From Streptococcus mitis (GTDB lineage: Bacteria; Bacillota; Bacilli; Lactobacillales; Streptococcaceae), in the NCBI RefSeq assembly GCF_023109105.1, contig NZ_JALDTZ010000003.1, positions 111,152-175,151 on the forward strand: a stretch of 64,000 nucleotides of DNA, in the 5' to 3' direction. A program made the position numbers and the translations under genes. Position 1 is the first letter of the stretch. Every line of letters starts with the position of its first letter. A model generated the notes under the pieces. The model was not told the DNA's origin. It ran no database searches and was given only the letters and a program-made list of their open reading frames with translations. Below, piece after piece: positions 8,901 through 16,098 of this stretch.

Positions 8901-8978
8901 GCAAGTTCTCTTGGATTGATAGGTACTGCTATTTTATCTGTTCTTGGTTTAGCTGGTCTTAAACGTAAAAAATACTAG
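5961..8978 (+). CDS. LPXTG cell-wall adhesin, antigen I/II / PrgB-like
   Basis: A 1005-residue surface protein. It has a YSIRK-like signal peptide (YGSIRKMKSGG, cleavage expected after the TVTA segment near residue 41), a Glu/Lys-rich coiled coil at about 70-195, a GbpC/antigen I/II-like lectin region at about 205-480 (YDESKRGSVGYYSNL), C-terminal antigen I/II-type domains at about 550-930, a proline-rich wall spacer and an LPNTG sortase signal with membrane segment and KRKKY tail. Position directly before the conjugation genes matches PrgB/Asc10 of enterococcal plasmids, which promotes mating-pair aggregation and biofilm. RBS AAAGGAG sits before the ATG. Ordinary host adhesion is an equally possible role. 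Confidence 0.88.
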   Translation: MLKNQEFKAYGSIRKMKSGGACGVILALAMLGMAFSSTVTADEVNVNTPIAVEKKAEFEVVISHESLDKAMTEAKEAGVNVEIDDVQDEGVATSETVVSKQKEIEAEYAKHESEVKQKTDEYKKAKTNNEAERRAVLAENESIERDNAKKKDDYKDSLKAQEDYNKKVDKENTELKEQYDKKLENYNKELTAYNKQKEELAKKGLKADNTHIKVYGNYDESKRGSVGYYSNLTASFEGVEGLTAVKDYIGLHSDTIISGSRTDLLAKNDDVFAEIVNPKAGDSFTLHNVAESKEGQKISARFTFNSAEAEWVKDSKPLSATKIFIRKDNGSGSINFLFGNLVQFDTKIDFFDEKTGKEVVMAIASTFNDIDYGQELRFTYQDGSEGVVLNPAGSEVKKVNRDNKEYYKGEYKTPWTHDVPELGVKAGDLGYANVGDESDIPLGSLLSVGYGSKLNFTYHNGVGVRGEDEIESKRAEVKRQLGSAGSNLKDEDIFYQDGWAVGIFGKASSTVPVTILSKPPVEPEWKKKDTKEIKLVLRKPKDLPNKPDAPTVKIKYRRLRVTPSTPKPVKAITDNFGNNIDGANIFDKNVKFSLTTDYKPYSTFTADSKTHGKTWAMVDDVQDGAYMVDDNKITMKDSTGKDVKDLFNMYHVLSEKERTQEIQNILKEAGLNPKGEFYMFVAKDSASFYKNYVRQAKNITIDLPAHLLVEKGQIVKNDFHQIDFGNGYVSNLVTVQVPNLKPEKHALDHKDNSKVRDGQEIQIGEYLRYLLDGVTVPAKHDTLYQYDGIDKLDVRHDRYTGKWSGIIRGTEYLAEKDLVLPYDVVLADGKVVKAGDQIVKGSAYAFKFEFDQSTSSDFIKKIVKVTWNEQDGKWAYTIDKEFLNSLGVQGTFDADFYIEVERIASGKVENKFVNIVNGQEMEAKVVTHTPEVPNSPKLPKLPNPVKPTEPSKPVEPSKSVESVKQEQSVEFKELPNTGTDASSLGLIGTAILSVLGLAGLKRKKY

Positions 8979-8994
8979 TGAATATTGTGTTGTT

Positions 8995-9026
8995 GGGCGA
9001 TAATAGAACAGGATTATCGTCCTTTT
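8995..9026 (+). terminator. Terminator after the adhesin gene
   Basis: GGGCGATAAT (8995-9004) pairs with ATTATCGTCC (9013-9022) with one G-U, followed by TTTTATTTTG. Confidence 0.85.
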
Positions 9027-9065
9027 ATTTTGTTTAAAAATGTAAATAGAAAAGGAAAATAAGAA

Positions 9066-9368
9066 ATGAAAATTGAAAACTTTAAATTCAATCCTGAAGC
9101 TATTGGGAAAGCTAACTATGTACGCTCTGAAAAAGCACCAGCAATTATTGAAGGTAAGCCTTTTGAGGGGACTCGACATATTGTGATGAATGGGAAACAT
9201 GGTATGTTCTCGATTATCACTCCAAAAGATATGGCTACATATCAAGTAAATGAGGAAGTTGAACCTATTGATCCAATTTTCCTAGAAGATTATGTTGAAG
9301 GACCGAATTTCTCTGCTTCAACAAATGTATTGGCTAAAGGACTTAAACGTGTAGGAGGTAATAAATAA
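9066..9368 (+). CDS. DUF961 family protein (HelP / Tn916 Orf23-like)
   Basis: A 100-residue protein of the DUF961 family found at the head of Tn916- and ICEBs1-type transfer operons. The best-known member, HelP (YdcP) of ICEBs1, lets the host helicase PcrA unwind element DNA from the relaxase nick and is needed for replication and transfer. The start has AAAGGAAAATAAG before the ATG, and its stop overlaps the next DUF961 gene by one base, as with orf23-orf22 in Tn916. No membrane segment or signal peptide is present. Family assignment is from overall pattern and position. Confidence 0.8.
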   Translation: MKIENFKFNPEAIGKANYVRSEKAPAIIEGKPFEGTRHIVMNGKHGMFSIITPKDMATYQVNEEVEPIDPIFLEDYVEGPNFSASTNVLAKGLKRVGGNK

Positions 9369-9826
9369 TGGCTAAAAACGGACTAGAACTTGGAAATCGT
9401 GTAGAAATTTTTTCAAAAAAATATCGTATTTTGAATGACTTGTTGTTAAATCCAAAGGAAGTTTTGGGGAATTGTAAATTTATTAAGAATGAAGGGGCAC
9501 AGTTTGTAAATATTGATCTTGAAACAGGAGAAGGTGATTATGATGGTGTTGAAGTTCTAGTATATTCAGAAGGACAAGAAGACACTGTATTCTTGAAAGT
9601 AACTGAACAATCAGCAGAAGAAATTGATGCTTTGAATCTTGGATATCAAGAAACTATTGATTTTGATACGTTGTTGATCGCATATCATGGTATGCGTAAG
9701 GCTGACCGAAATCAAGTTGAGCCGAATAAGCACCGATTCGTATTTGTAGTTGATAAGCTAAAAAAAACTGCTGCCAAACCTAAACAGGATCAAAAGCAAG
9801 AACAGAAACAAGAACATAAAGGATAA
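9368..9826 (+). CDS. Second DUF961 family protein (HelP / Tn916 Orf22-like)
   Basis: A 152-residue protein resembling its upstream neighbour in family and context; paired DUF961 genes before the coupling ATPase are usual in Tn916-type elements. The last 20 residues form a lysine/glutamine-rich, low-complexity tail (KPKQDQKQEQKQEHKG) that may be flexible and DNA-contacting. Start and stop codons overlap with the upstream gene at base 9368, and the coupling protein begins 19 bases downstream with its own AAAGGAG. Which of the two paralogues is the functional equivalent of HelP cannot be told from sequence. Confidence 0.8.
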   Translation: MAKNGLELGNRVEIFSKKYRILNDLLLNPKEVLGNCKFIKNEGAQFVNIDLETGEGDYDGVEVLVYSEGQEDTVFLKVTEQSAEEIDALNLGYQETIDFDTLLIAYHGMRKADRNQVEPNKHRFVFVVDKLKKTAAKPKQDQKQEQKQEHKG

Positions 9827-9845
9827 TTGCTAAAGGAGAAAAGAT

Positions 9846-11597
9846 ATGGGTTTATTTCCTGCATATAGGGGAATTAAGATTAAGCCTTACATGGTGAATC
9901 TTAGATACTTTATCTTTTCTTTTTTCTTTTTGATATTTAGTCCTGTACTTGGATACTATGTGTATCAAAATTTTGAAAAAATCAAGAGTTTAGATAGATC
10001 ATCAATTGTTAACTCTGTGATCCTATTGATTGTATTTGTTGTTTTAAGTATCTATTTAACATGGTTTTCGCAAGAAAGAATATTCCTATTTCAAAAGTTG
10101 GAAAGACTATCTAAACTGGCTTTCTTTTTGAAAGAAAATGGATATTCTTATACAAAAAAGGTGAAAAGAGATTCAGGTACGATTGATAAGGTTGTATTTC
10201 CTGCTATTTACTTGAAACAGAATCGTTATGATTTAGATGTAGCCTTTAAAATGGCTGGAAATAAGTTTCAGGAAAAATTTAAAAAGATTGCTAGTGAACT
10301 TGAAACAACCTTTTTCATGGACTTTATGGAAGTTCAGGACGATATTAAGTTTAAGACTTATAAACTTGCCTATTCTGCGTTTTTGAATCGGATCAAGGTT
10401 ACTGATGTCAACTATTCGGATAAAGGTATTCAATTGATGAAGAATCTTTATTGGAATCCTATTGATGATCCTCATTTGTTGGTTGTTGGTGGTACTGGTG
10501 GTGGTAAAACAGTATTATTGAGAACATTGATTCGTGCAATGGCTAAAGTTGGTGTAGTGGATATAGGTGATCCCAAACAAGCTGACTTTGTGACTATGGC
10601 AGAACAAAGAGCTTTTGAAGGTCGTATCTCTTATGAAGCAGAAGATATAGTTTCTATGATAGAAAGAGCAGTAGAAATTATGTTTGCTCGTTATTCTTAT
10701 ATGCGCAAGGAACGTGCAGAACATGGTGATAAGGATTTGAAGAAGTTTTATGAGTATGGCTTAGAGCCATATTTCTTAGTTTGTGATGAGTATAATGCCT
10801 TGTGTGCCATGCTTGATTTTCAAACAAGACAGCGTTTAGACAATGCTATGGGGCAATTCCTACTTTTAGGAAGGCAAGCTGGTTGTTTTGGAGTAATAGC
10901 GATGCAGAAACCTTCGAGAGAAGATTTAGGCTCTAAACTTCAAGCGAACATTAACTTTCGTATTTCTGTTGGTCGATTGGACGAGGTAGGTTATGACCTA
11001 GCCTTTGGTGAAATAAATAGGAACAAGGAATTTAAGTATGTGAAATATCTTGCTGGTAAGCGTGTTTATGGTCGTGGTTATGCTTGTGTTTATGGAGAAG
11101 TAGCGAGGGAATTTTATTCACCCTTACTTGAAAGAAAATTATCATTTTATGATGAATATGAAAAGATAGATAGAAGAGAAAATCCTTTCAATCCTTTAGA
11201 GAATCCTAGTGCTGGACTATCTGAATTAGAAAAACAAGTATTACAGGAAGAAATGCAAGCCAAAGAAGAATTGCAAAAAGGGCAAGTTAAAAAAGCTAGT
11301 TCTGAAATGGTGAAACAGTTGATGGCTAGTAAGAAAGAAATAAAGAAAGATGAAAAGGATCTTGCTAAAGCAAGTGATGTATCTATGGATATTGGAGTTA
11401 GTTTCTCCTCTGTTCAAAATTTACTGAAGAAGCTAGAAGAACAAGGAAAAATTACGATTATGAGGGAAGATGGAATAATTGTGATGAATCAGGATCAGGT
11501 TCTTTTAGTTAGAGATTTGTTTGAGTTGAAAAAGTCAAGAACTCAGAAATGGTCTGATATTTTGGAAAATTATCCATTTGATGAATACGAACTGTGA
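9846..11597 (+). CDS. FtsK/SpoIIIE-like conjugative coupling ATPase (Tn916 Orf21 / ICEBs1 ConQ-like)
   Basis: A 583-residue motor that couples the relaxase-DNA complex to the transfer channel. Two N-terminal membrane segments (about residues 20-42 and 55-75) precede an FtsK-type ATPase with Walker A GGTGGGKT near residues 215-222, a DPKQADF segment, Walker B YFLVCDEYNAL near 309-319 and the GRQAGCFGVIAMQKP stretch. A C-terminal winged-helix-like region (about 505-555) is preceded by a Lys/Glu-rich linker. In Tn916 and ICEBs1 the equivalent gene stands just before oriT and the relaxase gene, exactly as here. Confidence 0.93.
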   Translation: MGLFPAYRGIKIKPYMVNLRYFIFSFFFLIFSPVLGYYVYQNFEKIKSLDRSSIVNSVILLIVFVVLSIYLTWFSQERIFLFQKLERLSKLAFFLKENGYSYTKKVKRDSGTIDKVVFPAIYLKQNRYDLDVAFKMAGNKFQEKFKKIASELETTFFMDFMEVQDDIKFKTYKLAYSAFLNRIKVTDVNYSDKGIQLMKNLYWNPIDDPHLLVVGGTGGGKTVLLRTLIRAMAKVGVVDIGDPKQADFVTMAEQRAFEGRISYEAEDIVSMIERAVEIMFARYSYMRKERAEHGDKDLKKFYEYGLEPYFLVCDEYNALCAMLDFQTRQRLDNAMGQFLLLGRQAGCFGVIAMQKPSREDLGSKLQANINFRISVGRLDEVGYDLAFGEINRNKEFKYVKYLAGKRVYGRGYACVYGEVAREFYSPLLERKLSFYDEYEKIDRRENPFNPLENPSAGLSELEKQVLQEEMQAKEELQKGQVKKASSEMVKQLMASKKEIKKDEKDLAKASDVSMDIGVSFSSVQNLLKKLEEQGKITIMREDGIIVMNQDQVLLVRDLFELKKSRTQKWSDILENYPFDEYEL

Positions 11598-11642
11598 GAA
11601 TAGGGGAGATACCCCTTTTTCTTTGTTAAAAGGTAGTTGGTG

Positions 11643-11765
11643 TAGTCCAGCTCTCTAGTAGCTAGTAGCAGAAGTGAGGAAGCGAAGCGACGAACGCCTG
11701 CGCTCACTAGCGCTCACTAGAGGGCTGGACTATACTAATTAACCCACCTATTCTAATAGGTGGGT
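11643..11765 (+). other. Candidate oriT region with two inverted repeats and a tandem repeat
   Basis: The space between coupling-protein and relaxase genes, where oriT lies in Tn916 and ICEBs1, holds a 24-base perfect palindrome-like hairpin: arms ACCCACCTAT (11742-11751) and ATAGGTGGGT (11756-11765). Tn916/ICEBs1 oriT contains a GC-rich inverted repeat of the same total length beginning ACCCC. Upstream is a 17-bp inverted repeat with one mismatch (11643-11659 and 11716-11732) that encloses a tandem CGCTCACTAG duplication (11701-11720). Nicking at this site is inferred from position and structure. Confidence 0.65.
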
Positions 11766-11875
11766 AACAAAAGTTACAAAATGCAATTTACGCTTACGGC
11801 GATAAGGGATAACGGTGTGTCCCTTTGGTGATTTTTTGTATCCCTTTTGGTAAATAATGGAGTTTTGAAGGAGAA

Positions 11876-13105
11876 ATGGAAGGAAAAAACTTAAAAAAAT
11901 TTAGAAAAGAACGAAATATGACAAGAAAAGAGTTGTCATTAAAGACTGGTATCCCTGTTTCTACCTTAAAAGCCTATGAAAATGGATATAGAACATTGAA
12001 AAAGGAAGATTTCGTAGAAATAAAAAATCAGTTCAGTTTTAAAAACGGTGATACTAATCTAACAAGATACATGATTGACTATTTCAGATTTACGCTTCAC
12101 AATGAAACAGATGTATACTTTGTGGCAAAAGAATTTTTCGGATTGGATGTTATGCTTCGACCTGAAACAACTTCATTTATGAAATATGAACTGTTGTATC
12201 GTTATGGTGATATTTGGTTTTTCGGCTTTAATTCCTGTTTTAGTGAAAATGGAGAGGATAAAAATAGGATTACGGTTCAATTAAGTGGTCAAGGCTGTCG
12301 TCAATTAGAAATGTATCTTGAAAATAGTAACCTAACGTGGACTGACTTTATAAAAAGGTTTCAGAAGTGTTATGGAGGTGATTTTAGTGTAACTCGAATA
12401 GATATTGCAGTTGATGAAATGGCAATGGAGGATACGAAGGAGAATTTTGATTTGTCAACACTAGTGACTAGATACTATCAACAAGAGATTGTATCACCTT
12501 ATTTGAAGAGCTTTTCATTTGTCGGTGGTGGAGGATTTGATTTTGAAAATCCATTTGAATCAGAAAATAGGCAAGGCTTATCAATCTATCTTGGTAGTCG
12601 TCAATCTGAAATGTATTTTAACTTTTATGAAAAGAGATACGAGATAGCAAAGAAAGAAGGAATTAGCATATCAGCTAGTGTCAGACTGTTTAGGATATGG
12701 AATCGCTACGAAGTTCGTTTTTCGCAAGGAAAAGCTAGGGCATTTGTTTCAGAAGTCTTAGCTGGTAGTGAGATTGCAGAATTAACGAGGTCAATTTTTC
12801 AAGGAGCGATACAAATCTATGATGGTACTGATGAACATGGTTTTAGAAAGTATGATAGCAAGTGGCAACAACTTTTCGGAAATCATGAAGCAGTCAGACT
12901 AACAGTTAGCCCTGAACCTTATTCAGTGGAAAGGACGATTAGATGGTTGGTAGAAAGGGTTTCTAATTCATTATTATTTGTGTCTGAGATTGATCGAATG
13001 TTCATGCAAGAGAATATGAAAAAGATAATGGATTCAGGAGAACTTACACCTAGACAGCGAAAAGAATTAGAGTTTCTTCAAAATCAGTTAGGGAGAATAG
13101 AATGA
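11876..13105 (+). CDS. Relaxase, Rep_trans / MobT family (Tn916 Orf20 / NicK-like)
   Basis: A 409-residue protein with an N-terminal XRE-type helix-turn-helix (residues about 5-40, RKELSLKTGIPVSTLKAYENG) joined to a Rep_trans replication-initiator-like domain. The probable catalytic tyrosine lies in MYFNFYEKRYE near residues 246-256, matching the YEK-type motif of NicK/Orf20. The enzyme nicks oriT, stays covalently bound to the 5' end and pilots the strand; it also starts rolling-circle replication of the excised circle. AAGGAG precedes the ATG. The downstream gene overlaps by 4 bases. Confidence 0.92.
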   Translation: MEGKNLKKFRKERNMTRKELSLKTGIPVSTLKAYENGYRTLKKEDFVEIKNQFSFKNGDTNLTRYMIDYFRFTLHNETDVYFVAKEFFGLDVMLRPETTSFMKYELLYRYGDIWFFGFNSCFSENGEDKNRITVQLSGQGCRQLEMYLENSNLTWTDFIKRFQKCYGGDFSVTRIDIAVDEMAMEDTKENFDLSTLVTRYYQQEIVSPYLKSFSFVGGGGFDFENPFESENRQGLSIYLGSRQSEMYFNFYEKRYEIAKKEGISISASVRLFRIWNRYEVRFSQGKARAFVSEVLAGSEIAELTRSIFQGAIQIYDGTDEHGFRKYDSKWQQLFGNHEAVRLTVSPEPYSVERTIRWLVERVSNSLLFVSEIDRMFMQENMKKIMDSGELTPRQRKELEFLQNQLGRIE

Positions 13106-13422
13106 TTGAATATAAAGACATTGAAAAAATTGTATATTTGATTCCTGCAAGAAATTTTTATGATGGTTTGACAGATAGTAAGGTAGCAAGAGAGTATCAA
13201 GCTTATATTGAATTTCAATCTCAGAAATATCATCAGACTAAAAAAAGGAACGATTGGATTGAATTGAAACGATTGATTACTGAATATGAATCATATTTGG
13301 CAAATCAAGTTGATGTGAAACGAAAACTATTATGGTTTGGATTGTTGAGAAGGAGCAAAGAAGAAATGGAAAATGAATGTTTGAATTTGATTCAACGATT
13401 TCATTTAGAGGAGTGGATGTGA
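13102..13422 (+). CDS. Hypothetical ICE protein following the relaxase
   Basis: A 106-residue basic, alpha-helical-looking protein that I do not recognise. It begins with ATGA overlap on the relaxase stop, so translation is coupled and it is certainly part of the mobilisation operon. It has no signal peptide or membrane segment. The C-terminal half is Lys/Arg/Glu-rich (KRKLLWFGLLRRSKEEME). Small genes at this place in ICEBs1 (ydcS, ydcT) are also uncharacterised; an accessory DNA-processing role is only a guess. Confidence 0.7.
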   Translation: MIEYKDIEKIVYLIPARNFYDGLTDSKVAREYQAYIEFQSQKYHQTKKRNDWIELKRLITEYESYLANQVDVKRKLLWFGLLRRSKEEMENECLNLIQRFHLEEWM

Positions 13423-13424
13423 AT

Positions 13425-13478
13425 ATGAAAGTTAAGAAACGTTCTCCAGCATGTCTAATTAGAAAATGTAAAAGATAA
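13425..13478 (+). CDS. Possible 17-residue basic peptide
   Basis: ATG at 13425, three bases after the preceding stop, opens MKVKKRSPACLIRKCKR, with 8 basic residues and two cysteines. The nearest purine-rich site (AGAGGAG) is about 13 bases upstream, which is long. It may be a remnant of a once longer gene or a coincidence. Confidence 0.25.
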   Translation: MKVKKRSPACLIRKCKR

Positions 13479-13503
13479 AAATGAAAAGAAAGAGGTATAA
13501 AAA

Positions 13504-13776
13504 ATGGCTTTAGCTGGAAAAGATAAACAAATTATTGATTTGTCGAATGAACTTGCAAAAAAACTGAAGGATCAAGAATTTAAGCAAGCATGGACTATGG
13601 CTGGTGAATTGAGTGCACTTCTTAAAAATGAAGAAGAATTGCAACTACCGTATCAAGTTCTTGAATGTATCAAGAAAGACCTGTCTAGTTATTATGCAAT
13701 GAATAAGGAACTTAATAAAGTTACAAATCGAGCATTTGCGATTGGTTGTAGTTTTGAGCGTTCAGCTTCAATTTAA
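13504..13776 (+). CDS. Hypothetical small helical ICE protein
   Basis: A 90-residue protein with a good AAAGAGG site before the ATG. The sequence is rich in Leu, Lys and Glu and predicted helical throughout, with no signal peptide. It ends in RAFAIGCSFERSASI. I do not recognise the family. It stands alone between the relaxase operon and a hairpin at 13787, in the slot where Tn916 and its relatives carry small accessory genes of unknown role. Confidence 0.65.
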   Translation: MALAGKDKQIIDLSNELAKKLKDQEFKQAWTMAGELSALLKNEEELQLPYQVLECIKKDLSSYYAMNKELNKVTNRAFAIGCSFERSASI

Positions 13777-13786
13777 TGAAAATTGT

Positions 13787-13839
13787 GAAGGAGGTCAATT
13801 ATGGCTTCCTTTTTATTTTTTGAAAGGAGAGTTAAATGA
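13787..13839 (+). promoter_or_regulatory. Hairpin and 12-codon leader ORF coupled to the next gene
   Basis: AAGGAGG (13788-13794) pairs with CTTCCTT (13805-13811), followed by T-rich sequence, so it can act as a weak terminator. The same AAGGAGG is a perfect ribosome-binding site for ATG at 13801, opening MASFLFFERRVK, whose stop overlaps the start of the next gene (ATGA, 13836-13839). The stem would hide this binding site. Confidence 0.45.
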
Positions 13840-14204
13840 GTGTTAAAGTAGTTTACGATAATTTTTCTGATGTATGTAAAAACTATGTGCATGGGAAAAC
13901 CTTATTGGATTTACCTGAGAAAGTTATTGCTAAGTTAGATGGATGTTTTGATGGTGTGGAGTTTAAAGAATTTGAAGGTTGTAATCCTGATAATGTAGCA
14001 GTCAATTCATTTACAGAAGTTGATACGAAGGAAGCATTGATTGATTTTGCCAAAATTATAAATCATGAAGAATATGAGCAGTTAGTCAATGAAGAGCGAT
14101 TATTTGCTTATGTGGAAGAACATAAAGAAGAAATCATCAATCGTTTGAGTGAATCATATACCTATTTAGGTCATGAGGACGATAGTTGGTTTTTGTTGCA
14201 GTAG
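13836..14204 (+). CDS. Small acidic ICE protein, possibly antirestriction-type
   Basis: A 122-residue strongly acidic protein (many Asp/Glu, EEHKEEI, ending GHEDDSWFLLQ). No signal peptide or membrane segment. It is the first of three consecutive small acidic proteins, the second of which is ArdA-like. Acidic DNA-mimic proteins with antirestriction activity are common at this position in Tn916-family elements, so a related anti-defence function is a reasonable inference, but I cannot identify a family from the sequence. AAAGGAGAG precedes the ATG, which also overlaps the stop of a 12-codon leader ORF. Confidence 0.6.
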   Translation: MSVKVVYDNFSDVCKNYVHGKTLLDLPEKVIAKLDGCFDGVEFKEFEGCNPDNVAVNSFTEVDTKEALIDFAKIINHEEYEQLVNEERLFAYVEEHKEEIINRLSESYTYLGHEDDSWFLLQ

Positions 14205-14226
14205 AAAGTAAAGGAGGGAAATAAAA

Positions 14227-14694
14227 ATGGATTTAATGGCTTTAGTTATTTATAAAGGAATCGCAAGACGAGTTTTGCTTCCATGCTCTAGTGAAGAAGT
14301 AGCTGAACGCTTTGGCTATGAAGGTCAAGAAATTGAGGTTACAATTGATTCGATTGAAGGTTTGCCTACTTTGAATTGTGAAGATTTAACTTTAGATTTA
14401 GCGAATAGTATTGCTGAAAATGTTGAAGATGTAGATGAAGATATTGTTTTATCGGTTATTGAAACAGAATCTTCTGATCCATCATACTTAGATAGTTATG
14501 ATTTTGATGATTGTTATTTATATCCTGAAGTTACAACTGATAGAGATTTAGGCGAATATCTTGTTGAAAAACTTGGTGTAGAACTATCTAAGGAAAAGTT
14601 GCTTCTTTATTTAGACTATGAAAAATTTGGTCGTGATGTTCGTTTAGAAGAAGGTGGTAGCTTTGTTGATAAAGGTTACTTTGTATCAAGATGA
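14227..14694 (+). CDS. ArdA-type antirestriction protein
   Basis: A 155-residue, highly acidic protein. Its C-terminus, YLDYEKFGRDVRLEEGG followed by VDKGYF, matches the conserved end of ArdA proteins (dYekyGRD...eGGYf). ArdA is an elongated DNA mimic that binds type I restriction enzymes and protects incoming element DNA. Tn916 Orf18 is the classic relative. RBS GGAGG lies 9 bases before the ATG, and the stop overlaps the next gene by 4 bases. Length agrees with the family (about 165). Confidence 0.8.
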   Translation: MDLMALVIYKGIARRVLLPCSSEEVAERFGYEGQEIEVTIDSIEGLPTLNCEDLTLDLANSIAENVEDVDEDIVLSVIETESSDPSYLDSYDFDDCYLYPEVTTDRDLGEYLVEKLGVELSKEKLLLYLDYEKFGRDVRLEEGGSFVDKGYFVSR

Positions 14695-15164
14695 TAGCGA
14701 ATATAAGGGTTCTGAACGAAGGTAATTTTGAATTTCTTTGTGAATTGGATATTATGAAGTACAGTCGAGATCAAATCCTAGAAAGAATGAAAGATAGAGG
14801 AATTGAAAAAGATAATTTTTTTATTTGTGGGATTTCTGATTGGGAAGTAGATATGATTATGTCTTTAGATGAGGTTTACTTGCTGAAGAAAGCAGTGTTG
14901 GAATTATATGATGGTGATGAATACATTGTCAAATTTCAATTACAGCGTTATATTCCTGTGACAAAAATTGTAACGACTTATTATAGATTTTGTTCTAAAG
15001 ATGAAGTTGATACAATTTTTGAATTGACGAAAGAGTTAGATTATAAATCGGTTATTGATTATTTTTTTAAGTGTGGAAATTGGGTGACAGTATTTCAAGG
15101 ATTTATTAACCAAGGAGAAGTTTTGAATACTCCTAATGGATATTATAGAAAGGTTTCTTTTTAA
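14691..15164 (+). CDS. Acidic hypothetical protein, possibly divergent ArdA-like
   Basis: A 157-residue protein translationally coupled to the ArdA-type gene (ATGATAG overlap). Its end, FINQGEVLNTPNGYYRKVSF, loosely resembles the GGxFxxxGYY end of ArdA, so it may be a divergent paralogue; most of the protein is otherwise unfamiliar. It overlaps the TcpC gene by one base, tying the antirestriction block to the transfer-channel operon. No signal peptide or membrane segment. Confidence 0.6.
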   Translation: MIANIRVLNEGNFEFLCELDIMKYSRDQILERMKDRGIEKDNFFICGISDWEVDMIMSLDEVYLLKKAVLELYDGDEYIVKFQLQRYIPVTKIVTTYYRFCSKDEVDTIFELTKELDYKSVIDYFFKCGNWVTVFQGFINQGEVLNTPNGYYRKVSF

Positions 15165-16093
15165 TGAGGAATATGTTTTTAAAGAAGCCACGAAAAGACA
15201 AACAGTTAAAGATTAAAAAAATAAGCCAGAAAAAATCGAATTTGATTTTTTTAGCTGGCTTATCTTTTTTTGTCTTATTCGGAGCTTTTTCTATGTTTGT
15301 TTCTTTATCGACTACTGCAAAAATGAAAGCAAGACTTTCTGAACCTCCTGTTGTCGAATCAAGAAAAGAAACAGATCGAACTTTGGAACAGTTTTTAGAT
15401 GGCTATGTAAGTAGATATTTTACTTATGATTCACAAGCTAGATCATCTGATGAAAATATCTCCAAACTGAATGACTATTATGGAAGTGTTCCTGATGTAA
15501 AAAATCAAGGTCAGACAAAACAGGAAATGAATCTTGTTAGTGCTCGAATGTTAAGTGCTAAAGATGGAATCGCTGTTTACCGTGTGATCTATGATACAAA
15601 AAATGGAGATAAAAGCCAGCGAGTAGGGATTGAATTTTCGATTCCTTACGGTGAAAAAAATGGTAAGTACTATGTATCTGGATTGTCTTGGTTTTCTCCT
15701 GTAAGTGATTTTAAAGCTGATGGGGTAGAAAAAGAGAATCATGTATCTCTAGTTGCGAATGATGAAATGGAAGAAGGAAAACGTAAAAAGTTGGTATCTT
15801 TCATGGAATTGTTCTTTAAAAATTATACGACTAGTCAAGCAAACTTAGATTTGATTTCTAGTGGAATTAAGTCTATTGGTGGAGCAACATTCAAGAGTTT
15901 GGATTATACCTATTTCAAGGAAAAAGATGGGAAAATACTTGCTTATGCTCAAATTACTCTTGATGTTGCTGGGACAACTCATAGCGAAAATTTTAGTTTT
16001 GAGTTACGACAAGATAAAGATAGTTATTTTGTAGAAAAGATGGAACACACAATTCCATCTGATTTTAATAAAAAGGAAGAAAAAGGAGAATAG
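15164..16093 (+). CDS. Conjugation channel protein TcpC/ConB-like (Tn916 Orf13)
   Basis: A 309-residue membrane protein, the length of Tn916 Orf13. A basic cytoplasmic N-terminus (KKPRKDKQLKIKKISQKK) leads into one membrane segment at about residues 25-46, then an extracellular region of two NTF2-like, VirB8-related domains. In ICEBs1 and pCW3 this protein is an essential scaffold of the mating channel. The gene overlaps its upstream neighbour by one base and is followed 5 bases later by the next channel gene. Confidence 0.88.
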   Translation: MRNMFLKKPRKDKQLKIKKISQKKSNLIFLAGLSFFVLFGAFSMFVSLSTTAKMKARLSEPPVVESRKETDRTLEQFLDGYVSRYFTYDSQARSSDENISKLNDYYGSVPDVKNQGQTKQEMNLVSARMLSAKDGIAVYRVIYDTKNGDKSQRVGIEFSIPYGEKNGKYYVSGLSWFSPVSDFKADGVEKENHVSLVANDEMEEGKRKKLVSFMELFFKNYTTSQANLDLISSGIKSIGGATFKSLDYTYFKEKDGKILAYAQITLDVAGTTHSENFSFELRQDKDSYFVEKMEHTIPSDFNKKEEKGE

Positions 16094-16098
16094 AATAA

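Noticed and set aside
11701-11720. Tandem CGCTCACTAG as the start of a CRISPR array
   Set aside because: Only two adjacent 10-base units without spacers, and no cas genes in the window.
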